From positions 59,336 through 123,335 of the forward strand of contig NZ_FMBK01000013.1 of assembly GCF_900095025.1 (NCBI RefSeq): 64,000 nt of DNA, given 5' to 3'. Numbering within the stretch: the first letter of the stretch is position 1; the number at the start of each line of letters is the position of its first letter. Shown piece after piece: positions 27,731-37,026 of the stretch. The position numbers were made by a program, and so were the translations under genes. The notes below the pieces were generated by a model, which saw only the letters and a program-made list of their open reading frames with translations, was not told where the DNA came from and did not search any database. The stretch is from Acinetobacter albensis (GTDB lineage: Bacteria; Pseudomonadota; Gammaproteobacteria; Pseudomonadales; Moraxellaceae).

Positions 27731-28603
27731 ATGAAAAAGTTCCTCGGACTTGTTTTAGGTGTGGCCGTTGCCTTAACGGGTTGTTCTAAACCAGAAGCAC
27801 CTGCAAACGAGTCAGCGCAAGCTAAAGATTCAACTGCTCTTCAAACTGTGACTATGGCATCAACTGGTTCTGATGCTGACATTTGGCGTTTTATTGCGAC
27901 TTTGCCGGAAACCAAACAAGCTGGTATTAAGCTGGAAGTGAAAAACTTCACAGATTATGTCGCAATGAACACAGCCGTTGCCAACAAAGAAGTGGATATT
28001 AATGCATTCCAATCTTATGCGTATTTGGTGGCATTTAATGCTTCAAATAAAGATAAAATTGCCGCAGTTTCGACTACCTACCTTGAACCAATGGGAATTT
28101 ATTCAAGCAAAATTAAAAAGATTGAAGAACTGAGTAATGGTGCAACCATTGCAATTCCAAACGATGCTGCGAATGAAGCCCGTGCCCTATTGCTTCTTCA
28201 ATCTGCGGGCTTATTAACATTAAAAGCTGATTTCAACCCAGCAACAGGTACACCAAACGATATTACTGAAAATGCTAAAAAAATAGTGATTAAACCGATT
28301 CAGATGGCGACTGCTGTTCGTGTAAAAGATGAAGTAGATGCTATTGTTCTGGGCAATACTTTGGCCATGGAAGGTGGTTTAAACGTGCTAAAAGACTCGA
28401 TTTATTATGAACCTGTAGATCAAAGCACCAAATTAAATGTGAATATTTTAGCTGTCGCTGAATCACGTAAAGATGATGCTGTATTACAAAAAGTCGGTGC
28501 TTTATATCATACCGAAGCAGTCAATCAATATGTACAAAAACACTTTGGTGGTACAAAGGTTGATGTAAATAAACCAATTAGTTATTTAACAGATGCAAAA
28601 TAG
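27731..28603 (+). CDS. metQ: Methionine-binding lipoprotein MetQ
   Basis: MetQ is the substrate-binding lipoprotein of the MetNIQ D/L-methionine importer. The 290-residue precursor has a lipoprotein signal peptide ending VALTGC (lipid-modified Cys at about residue 18), then the NlpA-type fold with the segments NTAVANKEVDINAFQSYAYL and IAIPNDAANEARALLLLQ typical of the family. It is first in its operon and separated from metN by a terminator-like hairpin, which may allow excess binding protein. The Q-N-I order differs from the N-I-Q order of enterics. Confidence 0.92.
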   Translation: MKKFLGLVLGVAVALTGCSKPEAPANESAQAKDSTALQTVTMASTGSDADIWRFIATLPETKQAGIKLEVKNFTDYVAMNTAVANKEVDINAFQSYAYLVAFNASNKDKIAAVSTTYLEPMGIYSSKIKKIEELSNGATIAIPNDAANEARALLLLQSAGLLTLKADFNPATGTPNDITENAKKIVIKPIQMATAVRVKDEVDAIVLGNTLAMEGGLNVLKDSIYYEPVDQSTKLNVNILAVAESRKDDAVLQKVGALYHTEAVNQYVQKHFGGTKVDVNKPISYLTDAK

Positions 28604-28621
28604 TAATATAATGATTTAAAC

Positions 28622-28653
28622 AAAACAGGCAAAATCACTTTGCCTGTTTTTTA
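28622..28653 (+). terminator. Intercistronic terminator between metQ and metN
   Basis: A perfect 12-bp stem aaaacaggcaaa/tttgcctgtttt (28622-28633 with 28639-28650) with a five-base loop and trailing T's. It lies inside the met cluster and would reduce metN-metI transcription relative to metQ. Confidence 0.88.
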
Positions 28654-28676
28654 TTTTCTGACTAATTTTTGACGAT

Positions 28677-29702
28677 ATGATTGAATTTAAAAACATTTCA
28701 AAGCACTACCAGCTAAAAGGCCAAACCATACGCGCTCTGGATCAAATTAATTTGGTGATTCCAGAAGGCAGCATTTTTGGCATTATTGGTTATAGTGGCG
28801 CGGGTAAAAGTACCTTAATACGTTTGATTAATTTATTAGAGCGACCAAACGAAGGTCAAATTATTCTGAATCAAAAAGACTTTACCGCTTTGGATGCGCG
28901 CTCATTACGTCAAGAACGTGCAAATATTGGAATGATTTTTCAACATTTCAATTTATTGCAGACCAAAACAGTGGCAGCCAATATTGAAATGCCGCTTAAG
29001 CTCTTAGGTATACCCAAAGCAGAACGTGAAAAACGTTTAAACGAGTTGCTTGAATTTATTGATTTAAAGCATAAAAAAGACGCTTTTCCCGATGAGCTTT
29101 CAGGTGGACAAAAACAGCGCGTTGGTATTGCACGTGCGCTTGCCAATCGACCTAAAATTTTATTGTGTGATGAAGCTACATCGGCACTTGACCCGCAGAC
29201 CACCAAATCTGTTTTGGCATTATTGAAAAAAATTAATCAAGAACAGAATATTACTATTGTCATGGTCACGCATGAGATGGATGTGATTGAGACAGTGTGT
29301 GATTATGTCGCCGTGATGGAGCAAGGCAAAGTTATTGAAACGGGTTCTACGATTAATATTTTTAGTCAGCCACAACACCCGACCACCAAAAACTTTATTC
29401 AAACAGTGCTTCAGCAGCAACTCCCTATCAATATTCTTAAAAATCTTGAGAATCAGAACCATAACAGCATTTATTGTTTACAGTTTTTAGGAAAATCTGC
29501 GCAAGAAACGGTAGTTCAAGCAGTCATCAAAAAATTTGATATCAGTCTAAATATTTTGTTTGCCAATATGACTGAAATTAATGGCACTGTGATTGGGCAA
29601 ATGTTTATCCAGTTACTGGGTGACCCCTTGATTATTCAGCAGGCAATTGAATTTTTGAAACAAAATGGCGTACAGGTTGAACATTCAGGAGATCAGGTAT
29701 GA
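28677..29702 (+). CDS. metN: Methionine import ATP-binding protein MetN
   Basis: MetN is the ATPase of the methionine importer. The 341-residue protein has Walker A GYSGAGKSTL, signature LSGGQKQRVGIARAL and Walker B ILLCDEATSALDP. A C-terminal NIL (ACT-like) domain follows (about residues 265-341), which in E. coli binds methionine and inhibits transport. Its Shine-Dalgarno is poor. It overlaps metI by four bases. Confidence 0.95.
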   Translation: MIEFKNISKHYQLKGQTIRALDQINLVIPEGSIFGIIGYSGAGKSTLIRLINLLERPNEGQIILNQKDFTALDARSLRQERANIGMIFQHFNLLQTKTVAANIEMPLKLLGIPKAEREKRLNELLEFIDLKHKKDAFPDELSGGQKQRVGIARALANRPKILLCDEATSALDPQTTKSVLALLKKINQEQNITIVMVTHEMDVIETVCDYVAVMEQGKVIETGSTINIFSQPQHPTTKNFIQTVLQQQLPINILKNLENQNHNSIYCLQFLGKSAQETVVQAVIKKFDISLNILFANMTEINGTVIGQMFIQLLGDPLIIQQAIEFLKQNGVQVEHSGDQV

Positions 29703-30394
29703 GAGATTTAATCGTACAATGGTTGACTGAACTAACTGCACCATTTTGGCAAAGCTCCTTGTCAATCGATCAATTTGTCACGGCATTGCAAGAAACTTTC
29801 CATATGGTGTTCTTTGCCATGCTGTTTGGAGGCATTTGGGGCTTCATTCAAGGGATTATTTTATTGGTGACGCGCCCTGAAGGTATCCTGCCAAATCGTG
29901 CGGTTTATCATATTTTAAATCCTATTGTGAATGCGCTACGCTCCCTCCCCTTTATTATTTTACTAATTGCCGTTATTCCGCTGACCAAATTTTTAGTCGG
30001 TACTTCAATTGGTACATGGGCTGCGATTGTTCCGCTCACGATTTATATTGGCCCTTATATGGGACGTCTTATTGAAACATCTTTACTTGAAGTCAATGAA
30101 GGCATTGTAGAATCTGCTCAAGCCATGGGCGCAACGCCTTTACAAATTATTTTCAAGTTTATTCTACCTGAATCACGTAGTTCACTCATTTTAAATTTGA
30201 CTACCGCTACGATCAGTTTAATTGGCGCTACAGCAATGGCAGGTGCAGTTGGAGCAGGTGGGATTGGTGATTTGGCAATTTCATATGGTTATCAACGTTT
30301 TGATACGAGTGTCGTGATTTTAACGGTGATCGTACTTTTACTCTTGGTTCAAATTGTTCAGACTACAGGCGATTGGTTAGCCAAATTAAGATAG
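29699..30394 (+). CDS. metI: Methionine ABC transporter permease MetI
   Basis: MetI forms the membrane channel of the methionine importer. The 231-residue protein has about five hydrophobic segments and the EAA coupling loop ESAQAMGATPLQIIFKFILP that contacts MetN. The ATG overlaps the metN stop, so translation is probably coupled. A terminator follows directly. Confidence 0.95.
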   Translation: MRDLIVQWLTELTAPFWQSSLSIDQFVTALQETFHMVFFAMLFGGIWGFIQGIILLVTRPEGILPNRAVYHILNPIVNALRSLPFIILLIAVIPLTKFLVGTSIGTWAAIVPLTIYIGPYMGRLIETSLLEVNEGIVESAQAMGATPLQIIFKFILPESRSSLILNLTTATISLIGATAMAGAVGAGGIGDLAISYGYQRFDTSVVILTVIVLLLLVQIVQTTGDWLAKLR

Positions 30395-30416
30395 AATTTG
30401 ATTTAAACAAATCTTT

Positions 30417-30443
30417 AAAACCCTCAAATTCGAGGGTTTTTAT
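30417..30443 (+). terminator. Intrinsic terminator after metI
   Basis: The stem aaaaccctc/gagggtttt (30417-30425 with 30432-30440) with a six-base loop is followed by T's. Confidence 0.85.
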
Positions 30444-30604
30444 TTTGATCATGATTAAAAAACAGGCGACCAATCATTTCCTCTCTCTCAATATCAGTTA
30501 TTCTTATTCTAACGCTGAAAATCTACTTTAACTTTAGCAAATATTAAGCTATCGCCTATTCAGAGCATGCTAAAATAGCCAACGGTTTTTGCAGGAACTC
30601 ATTT

Positions 30605-33600
30605 ATGCGCTTTGTTCATCTTGGTATACACACAGAATTTTCAATTTCGGAATCGATCGTACGTATACCTGATCTTATTAAAGCTGCTGTGAATGAGGAA
30701 ATGCCCGCTTTAGCTTTGACAGATTTATCTAATTTACATGCTGCAATTAAATTTTATACCAAATGTTTAGATAAAGGCATTAAACCCATTTTAGGCAGTA
30801 ATATTCGCCTCAATAATGCTGAACATAAAGCAACCTTGCTTGCGATGAGCAATAAAGGCTGGCGCAACCTCACTGAAATTGTTTCGCGCGGTTTTATTGA
30901 AGGACAACAACTCGACATTCCGTGTGTTCAAAAAGAATGGATTTTAGAACAAAATCAAGACTTAATTGTGCTTTTGGGGATGCACAGCGATGTTGGGAAA
31001 ATGCTGAACTCATCCAATCCGCAAAAAGCTGAACCTCTGTTAGAAGAATGGATCGAAAAATTTGGTAATCGGGTTTATTTTGCCCTCACCCGTACAGACC
31101 GACCTGATGAAGAAAGTTTTATTGCGGGTGCAATTCAACTTGCTCAAAAACATAATATTGGTGTGGTCGCACATAATGATGTGCATTTTATTGCACAAAC
31201 TGACTTTGAAGCGCATGAAGCCCGTGTATGCATTGCAGATGGCTATGTTTTAGGAGATAGCCGTCGTCCACGTTATTACAGTCCTGAGCAGTATTTTAAA
31301 ACAGCTGAGGAAATGACAGTATTATTTTCAGATATTCCAACGGCGATTGAAAATACTTACCACATTGCCAAACGTTGTAATGTCAGCTTGCGCTTAGGAT
31401 TCAACGATCTTCCGGATTATCCTGTTCCAGAAGGTCATACCATTGACACCTTCTTTGCCTATGTTTCGCAACAAGGTTTAGAAGAACGCTTAAACTTGTT
31501 GTATCCAATTGAAAAACGGGATGAAGACTGGCTTGAGATTCGTCAAAAATATGATGAACGACTGACGTATGAAATCAGTACCATTTTAAATATGGGTTTT
31601 CCAGGCTATTTTTTAATTGTCATGGATTTCATTCAATGGTCTAAAAATAATGGGGTTCCTGTCGGCCCTGGTCGTGGTTCTGGTGCAGGCTCACTGGTGG
31701 CCTATAGCTTAAAAATTACCGATCTAGATCCACTGCGTTATGACTTACTTTTTGAACGTTTTTTAAACCCTGAACGTGTATCGATGCCTGACTTTGACAT
31801 CGACTTCTGTATTGCAGGCCGTGACCGCGTGATTGATTATGTCGCACGTCATTATGGCCGCGAGGCTGTTTCACAAATTGCAACCTTTGGTACGATGGCA
31901 GCAAAAGGTGCTATCCGAGATGTTGCTCGTGTTCTTGGAAAATCATACGGTCTGGCTGACCGTATTTCCAAAATGATTCCGACCAAACCTTTAGGTATAG
32001 ATTTACGTGGCGCCATTGATATGGAACCGCAGTTAAAAGATATCGTCACCAATCCATCTAACCCAGATAATGATGATGCCGCTGAAATCTGGGAAATGGC
32101 ACTAAAACTTGAAGGTATTACCCGTAACACAGGTAAACATGCCGGCGGTGTGGTGATTGCACCAGGTAAAATTACCGATTATTCAGCTGTGATGTGCGAT
32201 GCTGACGGGACTAACCGTGTCGCACAATTCGATAAAGATGATGTTGAATCCGCGGGTTTGGTTAAATTTGACTTTTTGGGTTTACGTAACCTGACTGTGA
32301 TTGAAGATGCCATTCAAAATATTAATAAGCGTATTGCAGAAGACAAAAAAGTAGATATTGTTTATATCCCACTAGATGATCCAAAAGCCTACTCTATCTT
32401 TGCAGATGCTAATACAACTGCAGTATTCCAGTTTGAATCCGTCGGCATGAAAAAAATGCTGAAAGAGGCACGACCAAGTAAGTTTGAAGAAATTATTGCC
32501 TTTGTATCCTTGTACCGTCCAGGGCCAATGGATCTGATTCCAGACTTTATTCACCGCATGCATGGGGGTGAATTTGAATATTTACACCCACTTTTAGAAG
32601 GTGTTTTGGAACCGACTTACGGGATTATGGTTTACCAAGAACAAGTGATGCAAGCTGCGCAATACTGTGCAGGTTATACGCTGGGCGGTGCAGATATGTT
32701 GCGCCGCGCAATGGGTAAAAAGAAACCTGAAGAAATGGTGAAACAGCGCCAAATCTTTATTGAGGGTGCTGCCGAAAAAGATATTGATGAGGCGACAGCC
32801 AATCATATTTTCGATTATATGGAAAAATTTGCAGGCTATGGTTTTAACAAATCACATGCAGCAGCCTATGCCCTCGTTGCCTACCAAACGGCATGGTTAA
32901 AAGCTTATTATCCATCTGAATTTATGGCTGCGGTCATGACTTCAGAAATGCAAAACACGGACAACGTAGTATTTTTGATTGATGATTGCCGTAATAACCA
33001 GTTAGAAGTATTTCCCCCGTCAATTAACATGTCTTTTTATCAATTCCATGCCAGCGATGAAAAAACCATTGTCTATGGTTTAGGTGCAATTAAAGGTGTA
33101 GGTGAAGCAGCCATGCAATCAGTGATTGATTCACGATTGCAGGACGGGCCATATAAAGACTTATTCGACTTCTGTCATCGAATTGATTTGAAAAAGATCA
33201 ATAAACGAACCTTAGAAGCACTCATTCGCTCTGGTGCTTTGGATTGTTTGGGCATTGATCGTGCAAGTTTAATGACACAATTACCAGAAGCAGTTCAAGC
33301 GGCAGACCAAGCACGTTCTAACCGTGAAACAGGCATCATGGATTTGTTTGGTGAAGTTGAAGAAGTTCAACGTAAACCTGCAAAACCAGTAAAACCGTGG
33401 TCGGATGAAGTTCGTCTAAAAGGTGAAAAAGATACCCTTGGTTTATATTTAACAGGGCATCCAATTGATGTTTATCGCTCTGAATTAAAATCATTTATTC
33501 CAGTTAAACTCAATGAATTAACACCCACCCGTCGCGGGGTAACCACTGTTTTTGCAGGCTTGGTGGTTGATATTGCCAATTTCCCCAACCGTATGATGGT

Positions 33601-34168
33601 CACCTTAGATGATGGTACATCACGCCTTGAAGTATCTGCCAATCATGAACGTTTCCAGCGCTTTAAAGATATTGTTCAACTTGAGCGTGTGGTTGTCATT
33701 GAAGGTGAAATTTATGAGCGTGAAGGTTATGACCGTCCAATGGCACGCTTAAACAAGGCTTTTAGCTTAAATGAAATTCGTCAAAAACGTGCCAATAGCA
33801 TTCAAATTAAACTCAATAATGAGCATTTGAGTAAGACCCTAAGTCAAGATTTACAAAAGATATTACTGCCTTTCTGTAACGTCGATATGTGTAATCATAT
33901 TCCCCTGCAATTACAGATTGAATATGCTTATGCTTCTGCCGAAGTTCACTTGGGCTTAAACTGGAAAGTGGCACCGCAAGATGAATTACTGGCCAAATTA
34001 CGCGATTATTTTGGTAAAGATGTGATTCATGTCGAATATCAAGTGAAATCTAAAGCCGCAAAAATCGTGCAGTACACTAAGCCCGCACAAACTGTACCAC
34101 CTCCTGCCAACATCAGTATGGATGATGCAATGGATATGTATCAGGCAGAAGCCAATCAATATTCTTAA
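30605..34168 (+). CDS. dnaE: DNA polymerase III alpha subunit
   Basis: DnaE is the replicative polymerase. The 1187-residue protein (E. coli 1160) begins with a PHP domain (FVHLGIHTEFSISESI). The polymerase core has GPGRGSGAGSLVAYSL and the catalytic aspartates in MPDFDIDFC. Helix-hairpin-helix and OB-fold regions follow (VTTVFAGLVVDIANFPNRM), and the tail lies at the usual tau-binding end. It is followed 33 bases later by trmJ. In enterics dnaE lies in the lpxA-lpxB-rnhB cluster, but here it is about 28 kb from lpxA. Confidence 0.97.
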   Translation: MRFVHLGIHTEFSISESIVRIPDLIKAAVNEEMPALALTDLSNLHAAIKFYTKCLDKGIKPILGSNIRLNNAEHKATLLAMSNKGWRNLTEIVSRGFIEGQQLDIPCVQKEWILEQNQDLIVLLGMHSDVGKMLNSSNPQKAEPLLEEWIEKFGNRVYFALTRTDRPDEESFIAGAIQLAQKHNIGVVAHNDVHFIAQTDFEAHEARVCIADGYVLGDSRRPRYYSPEQYFKTAEEMTVLFSDIPTAIENTYHIAKRCNVSLRLGFNDLPDYPVPEGHTIDTFFAYVSQQGLEERLNLLYPIEKRDEDWLEIRQKYDERLTYEISTILNMGFPGYFLIVMDFIQWSKNNGVPVGPGRGSGAGSLVAYSLKITDLDPLRYDLLFERFLNPERVSMPDFDIDFCIAGRDRVIDYVARHYGREAVSQIATFGTMAAKGAIRDVARVLGKSYGLADRISKMIPTKPLGIDLRGAIDMEPQLKDIVTNPSNPDNDDAAEIWEMALKLEGITRNTGKHAGGVVIAPGKITDYSAVMCDADGTNRVAQFDKDDVESAGLVKFDFLGLRNLTVIEDAIQNINKRIAEDKKVDIVYIPLDDPKAYSIFADANTTAVFQFESVGMKKMLKEARPSKFEEIIAFVSLYRPGPMDLIPDFIHRMHGGEFEYLHPLLEGVLEPTYGIMVYQEQVMQAAQYCAGYTLGGADMLRRAMGKKKPEEMVKQRQIFIEGAAEKDIDEATANHIFDYMEKFAGYGFNKSHAAAYALVAYQTAWLKAYYPSEFMAAVMTSEMQNTDNVVFLIDDCRNNQLEVFPPSINMSFYQFHASDEKTIVYGLGAIKGVGEAAMQSVIDSRLQDGPYKDLFDFCHRIDLKKINKRTLEALIRSGALDCLGIDRASLMTQLPEAVQAADQARSNRETGIMDLFGEVEEVQRKPAKPVKPWSDEVRLKGEKDTLGLYLTGHPIDVYRSELKSFIPVKLNELTPTRRGVTTVFAGLVVDIANFPNRMMVTLDDGTSRLEVSANHERFQRFKDIVQLERVVVIEGEIYEREGYDRPMARLNKAFSLNEIRQKRANSIQIKLNNEHLSKTLSQDLQKILLPFCNVDMCNHIPLQLQIEYAYASAEVHLGLNWKVAPQDELLAKLRDYFGKDVIHVEYQVKSKAAKIVQYTKPAQTVPPPANISMDDAMDMYQAEANQYS

Positions 34169-34201
34169 TTTTTAAATACTTAAATTTACATCGGACACAT
34201 T

Positions 34202-35059
34202 ATGAGTCAAATTGACAATGCTGTTGTTTCAGCACATCTCTCCCATGTGCGTATTGTCATGGTCAATACCACACTGCCTGCTAACATTGGTAGCGCTTTA
34301 CGCGCAATGAAAACCATGGGCTTATCTAAGCTCGTTTTAGTGGCACCCAAAACCTATCCTCATCCAGATATTGATGCTTTGGCTGCAGGTGCAACCGATC
34401 TTATCGAACAGATTGAAATTGTATCGACTTTAGAAGACGCCATTCAAGATTGTCATTTGGTTTTTGGTACCAGTGCACGCAGCCGTACTATTCCTTGGCC
34501 ATTGCTTGACGCTCGTCCTGCTGCAGAAAAATCGCTACAAGCAGTGTTGAACGATCAGCAAGAGGTTGCGATTGTATTTGGGCGTGAAGATCGTGGTTTG
34601 ACCAATGAAGAATTAGCACTGGCCAATTATCATGTCACTATTCCCGTCAATACTGATTACGGCGTATTAAATGTCGCACAAGCCATTCAAGTGATTTGTT
34701 ATGAACTACGTATGGCAACGCTGGCTTTAGTGGAACAAAAAGAGAATACTGAAGCCACTATGCCTGTCACCGAAACAGAATCGATGCAATGGGATGAACC
34801 TTTAGTCACACACGAACAAATGCAACAATTTTATCCGCATATTGAAAAAATGTTGGCTGAAATTGAATTTATGGACCCTAAAAATCCAAGATTGTTGCCA
34901 TTACGCTTGCGCCGTCTCTTTGGACGTATACAATTAGATCGTATGGAATATCATTTACTTCGTGGCATTTTTACTCGTGTACAAGCCATGAATAATGGCA
35001 CATGGAAAAAATCTAAAACCGAAACTACAGATTCTTCAGAGGATCAACCCCATGTTTAA
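34202..35059 (+). CDS. trmJ: tRNA (cytidine/uridine-2'-O-)-methyltransferase TrmJ
   Basis: TrmJ methylates the 2'-OH of position 32 in tRNA. The 285-residue protein has the SPOUT (trefoil-knot) motifs [34 protein letters not shown] and [15 protein letters not shown] helical C-terminal extension follows (about residues 190-285), involved in dimer and tRNA contact in homologues. Its last eight bases overlap cysE. The trmJ-cysE pairing is also found in pseudomonads, where iscR follows; iscR is not here. Confidence 0.93.
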   Translation: MSQIDNAVVSAHLSHVRIVMVNTTLPANIGSALRAMKTMGLSKLVLVAPKTYPHPDIDALAAGATDLIEQIEIVSTLEDAIQDCHLVFGTSARSRTIPWPLLDARPAAEKSLQAVLNDQQEVAIVFGREDRGLTNEELALANYHVTIPVNTDYGVLNVAQAIQVICYELRMATLALVEQKENTEATMPVTETESMQWDEPLVTHEQMQQFYPHIEKMLAEIEFMDPKNPRLLPLRLRRLFGRIQLDRMEYHLLRGIFTRVQAMNNGTWKKSKTETTDSSEDQPHV

Positions 35060-35858
35060 AAAGCTCAAAGAAGATATACACGCTGTATTCGCGCGCGATC
35101 CAGCAGCTCGAAATACTTTAGAAGTTCTGACTACTTATCCTGGTATACACGCCCTGATTATGCATCGTGTTGCCCATGAACTTTGGCAAAAAGAGTGTAA
35201 AGGCTCTGCGCGTTTATTGTCTTCTTTTAGCCGTTTCGCCACAGGAATTGAAATTCATCCAGGCGCAAAAATTGGTCGTCGTTTCTTCATCGATCATGGC
35301 ATGGGTGTTGTGATTGGGGAAACAGCAGAAATTGGTGATGATGTTACGCTTTATCATGGCGTTACTTTAGGCGGCACAACATGGCATAAAGGCAAACGTC
35401 ATCCAACCTTAGAAGATGGTGTCGTAGTGGGTGCAGGAGCCAAAATTCTTGGCCCCTTCACTGTCGGAAAAAATTCAAAAGTTGGCTCGAATGCAGTCGT
35501 TACCAAAGAAGTTCCACCAGATACTACAGCAGTGGGCAACCCTGCCCGTTTTATCACCAAAGACAAACCAAAAGATGCAGAAGAAGCTCGTCGACGTGAT
35601 TATGCAGAAAGTATAGGTTTTCTGCCCTATGCGGCAACGCAAGAGCAATCTGATCCGATTCTAGATGGTATGCGCGTTCTACTCGATCGGATTCAGCACA
35701 ATGAAAAGCGCATGAATAGTTTATGCCAACGTTTGTCTTTATTAGATCCTAGCTTTAAAAAGCAGCAAGATGAACAACCGTTTAGTGTCGAAGAGCTTAA
35801 AATTATTGAAGATGTTCGCCGTGAATGTGAAGCGCAAAGTAGCCAATCTAAAGCCTGA
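35052..35858 (+). CDS. cysE: Serine O-acetyltransferase
   Basis: CysE acetylates L-serine to O-acetylserine, the acceptor for sulfide in cysteine synthesis. The ATG at 35052 ([20 protein letters not shown]) gives 268 residues and fits known short (EpsC-type) enzymes; the frame upstream lies within trmJ. The hexapeptide domain holds [20 protein letters not shown] and [20 protein letters not shown], with the catalytic Asp-His typical of the family, then [13 protein letters not shown] and [18 protein letters not shown]. The C-terminal extension is helical and charged. Confidence 0.95.
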   Translation: MFKKLKEDIHAVFARDPAARNTLEVLTTYPGIHALIMHRVAHELWQKECKGSARLLSSFSRFATGIEIHPGAKIGRRFFIDHGMGVVIGETAEIGDDVTLYHGVTLGGTTWHKGKRHPTLEDGVVVGAGAKILGPFTVGKNSKVGSNAVVTKEVPPDTTAVGNPARFITKDKPKDAEEARRRDYAESIGFLPYAATQEQSDPILDGMRVLLDRIQHNEKRMNSLCQRLSLLDPSFKKQQDEQPFSVEELKIIEDVRRECEAQSSQSKA

Positions 35859-35972
35859 GAAAGTAATTCAAATATTAACAAGCGCTAACTTGCATGTTCG
35901 TGAGAGTTTTTTTAGACTGACGAACATGGCTATTTATCAGTATACAATTAATTAAATGAATGGATGATCGAT

Positions 35973-36887
35973 ATGACGCTTAAGCCTTTGGCATTTACAT
36001 TAATAGCGGTTTCCTTACTCTCTGCTTGTAGTACAGCACCTAAAAAAGAAACGCCAGTCAACGGTCCGATTGTCTTTACCGAACCTGATTTAACACCACC
36101 TTTCTACGCCCTTAATCCATTTAATTATGATGCACCCCCACCTTTTGAACTTGCCTTAAAACAAGCTGCTGTTCAGCCTGTAACCAAGATGGAAGTCAGC
36201 ATACAAAATGATCCGACTAAAAAGCTGATTTTAGATGTCAACAAACTCATTATCCCTACCGTTGATAATAATGAAAGAACACTAAAATTTGCTGCTTTGG
36301 CGGGCGAAAATGAAATTGATATCACTGAAATTGACGACTTCTTACAAATGGTTGAAGGCAAAGCTCGTCATTATCCGCCCCGTTTTACAGAACGTCAGGA
36401 ACGTAAAGGTTTCGAAGCTAAACTGAAGCAATTAACTCAACAACTTGATGGCTTGGCGGTTAAAGAAAATGCGTCTTTCGATATTCTTATGCGCGCTTTT
36501 AAAGCCAGTGTGATGGCACGTAACCTAGATTTAGGATCTGTTTACACCACAAATTCTTTAACCTATGCACAACGCATTTTAAAAATTAATAAGGACGATG
36601 CAGAAGCGAATTTCTGGTTTGGATTTGGTTTATCTGAAGGTGGTGGTCAACGTGAGGCTATTCCTTATTTAGACAAAGCCATGAAAGCGGGTGTCCAAGA
36701 AGCTTATTTGTCTGCGGCTAACAACTACATTGCCATGGAACAAAAGAAAAATGCAATTCAAACGCTAAAAAATTATAAAATAAAATATCCGCAAGAAGCA
36801 GAAGTTTCTGATCGTTTAATCGCAGAAATTGAAAATCAAGGCCGTTGGAATGTTTGGCAGGTGCTGAATGTGACCAAAACATCTTAA
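35973..36887 (+). CDS. Uncharacterised lipoprotein with TPR-like C-terminus
   Basis: The 304-residue protein is a predicted lipoprotein: the signal peptide MTLKPLAFTLIAVSLLSAC ends in a good lipobox. The ATG at 35973 has a GGA eight bases upstream; an ATG nine bases earlier is less likely. After a Pro-rich stretch come a beta-rich middle region and helical repeats resembling TPR (ANFWFGFGLSEGGGQREAIP and YLSAANNYIAMEQKKNAIQT). No function can be assigned. It precedes a second lipoprotein on the same strand, with a terminator between. Confidence 0.8.
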   Translation: MTLKPLAFTLIAVSLLSACSTAPKKETPVNGPIVFTEPDLTPPFYALNPFNYDAPPPFELALKQAAVQPVTKMEVSIQNDPTKKLILDVNKLIIPTVDNNERTLKFAALAGENEIDITEIDDFLQMVEGKARHYPPRFTERQERKGFEAKLKQLTQQLDGLAVKENASFDILMRAFKASVMARNLDLGSVYTTNSLTYAQRILKINKDDAEANFWFGFGLSEGGGQREAIPYLDKAMKAGVQEAYLSAANNYIAMEQKKNAIQTLKNYKIKYPQEAEVSDRLIAEIENQGRWNVWQVLNVTKTS

Positions 36888-36916
36888 TTTTTAAATCATA
36901 ATTTAAACTAGATCAT

Positions 36917-36950
36917 CAAAATAGACCGTCCAGTACGGTCTATTTTGTTT
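36917..36950 (+). terminator. Intrinsic terminator after TPR-like lipoprotein gene
   Basis: A perfect 13-bp stem (36917-36929 with 36935-36947) closes a five-base loop and is followed by T's. Confidence 0.88.
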
Positions 36951-37026
36951 TGAGCGAATTGAAAATGAGTAGAATTATCGTATGATGATGAAAAATTCAA
37001 ATAAACATTTAATGTAGACAATCTTT

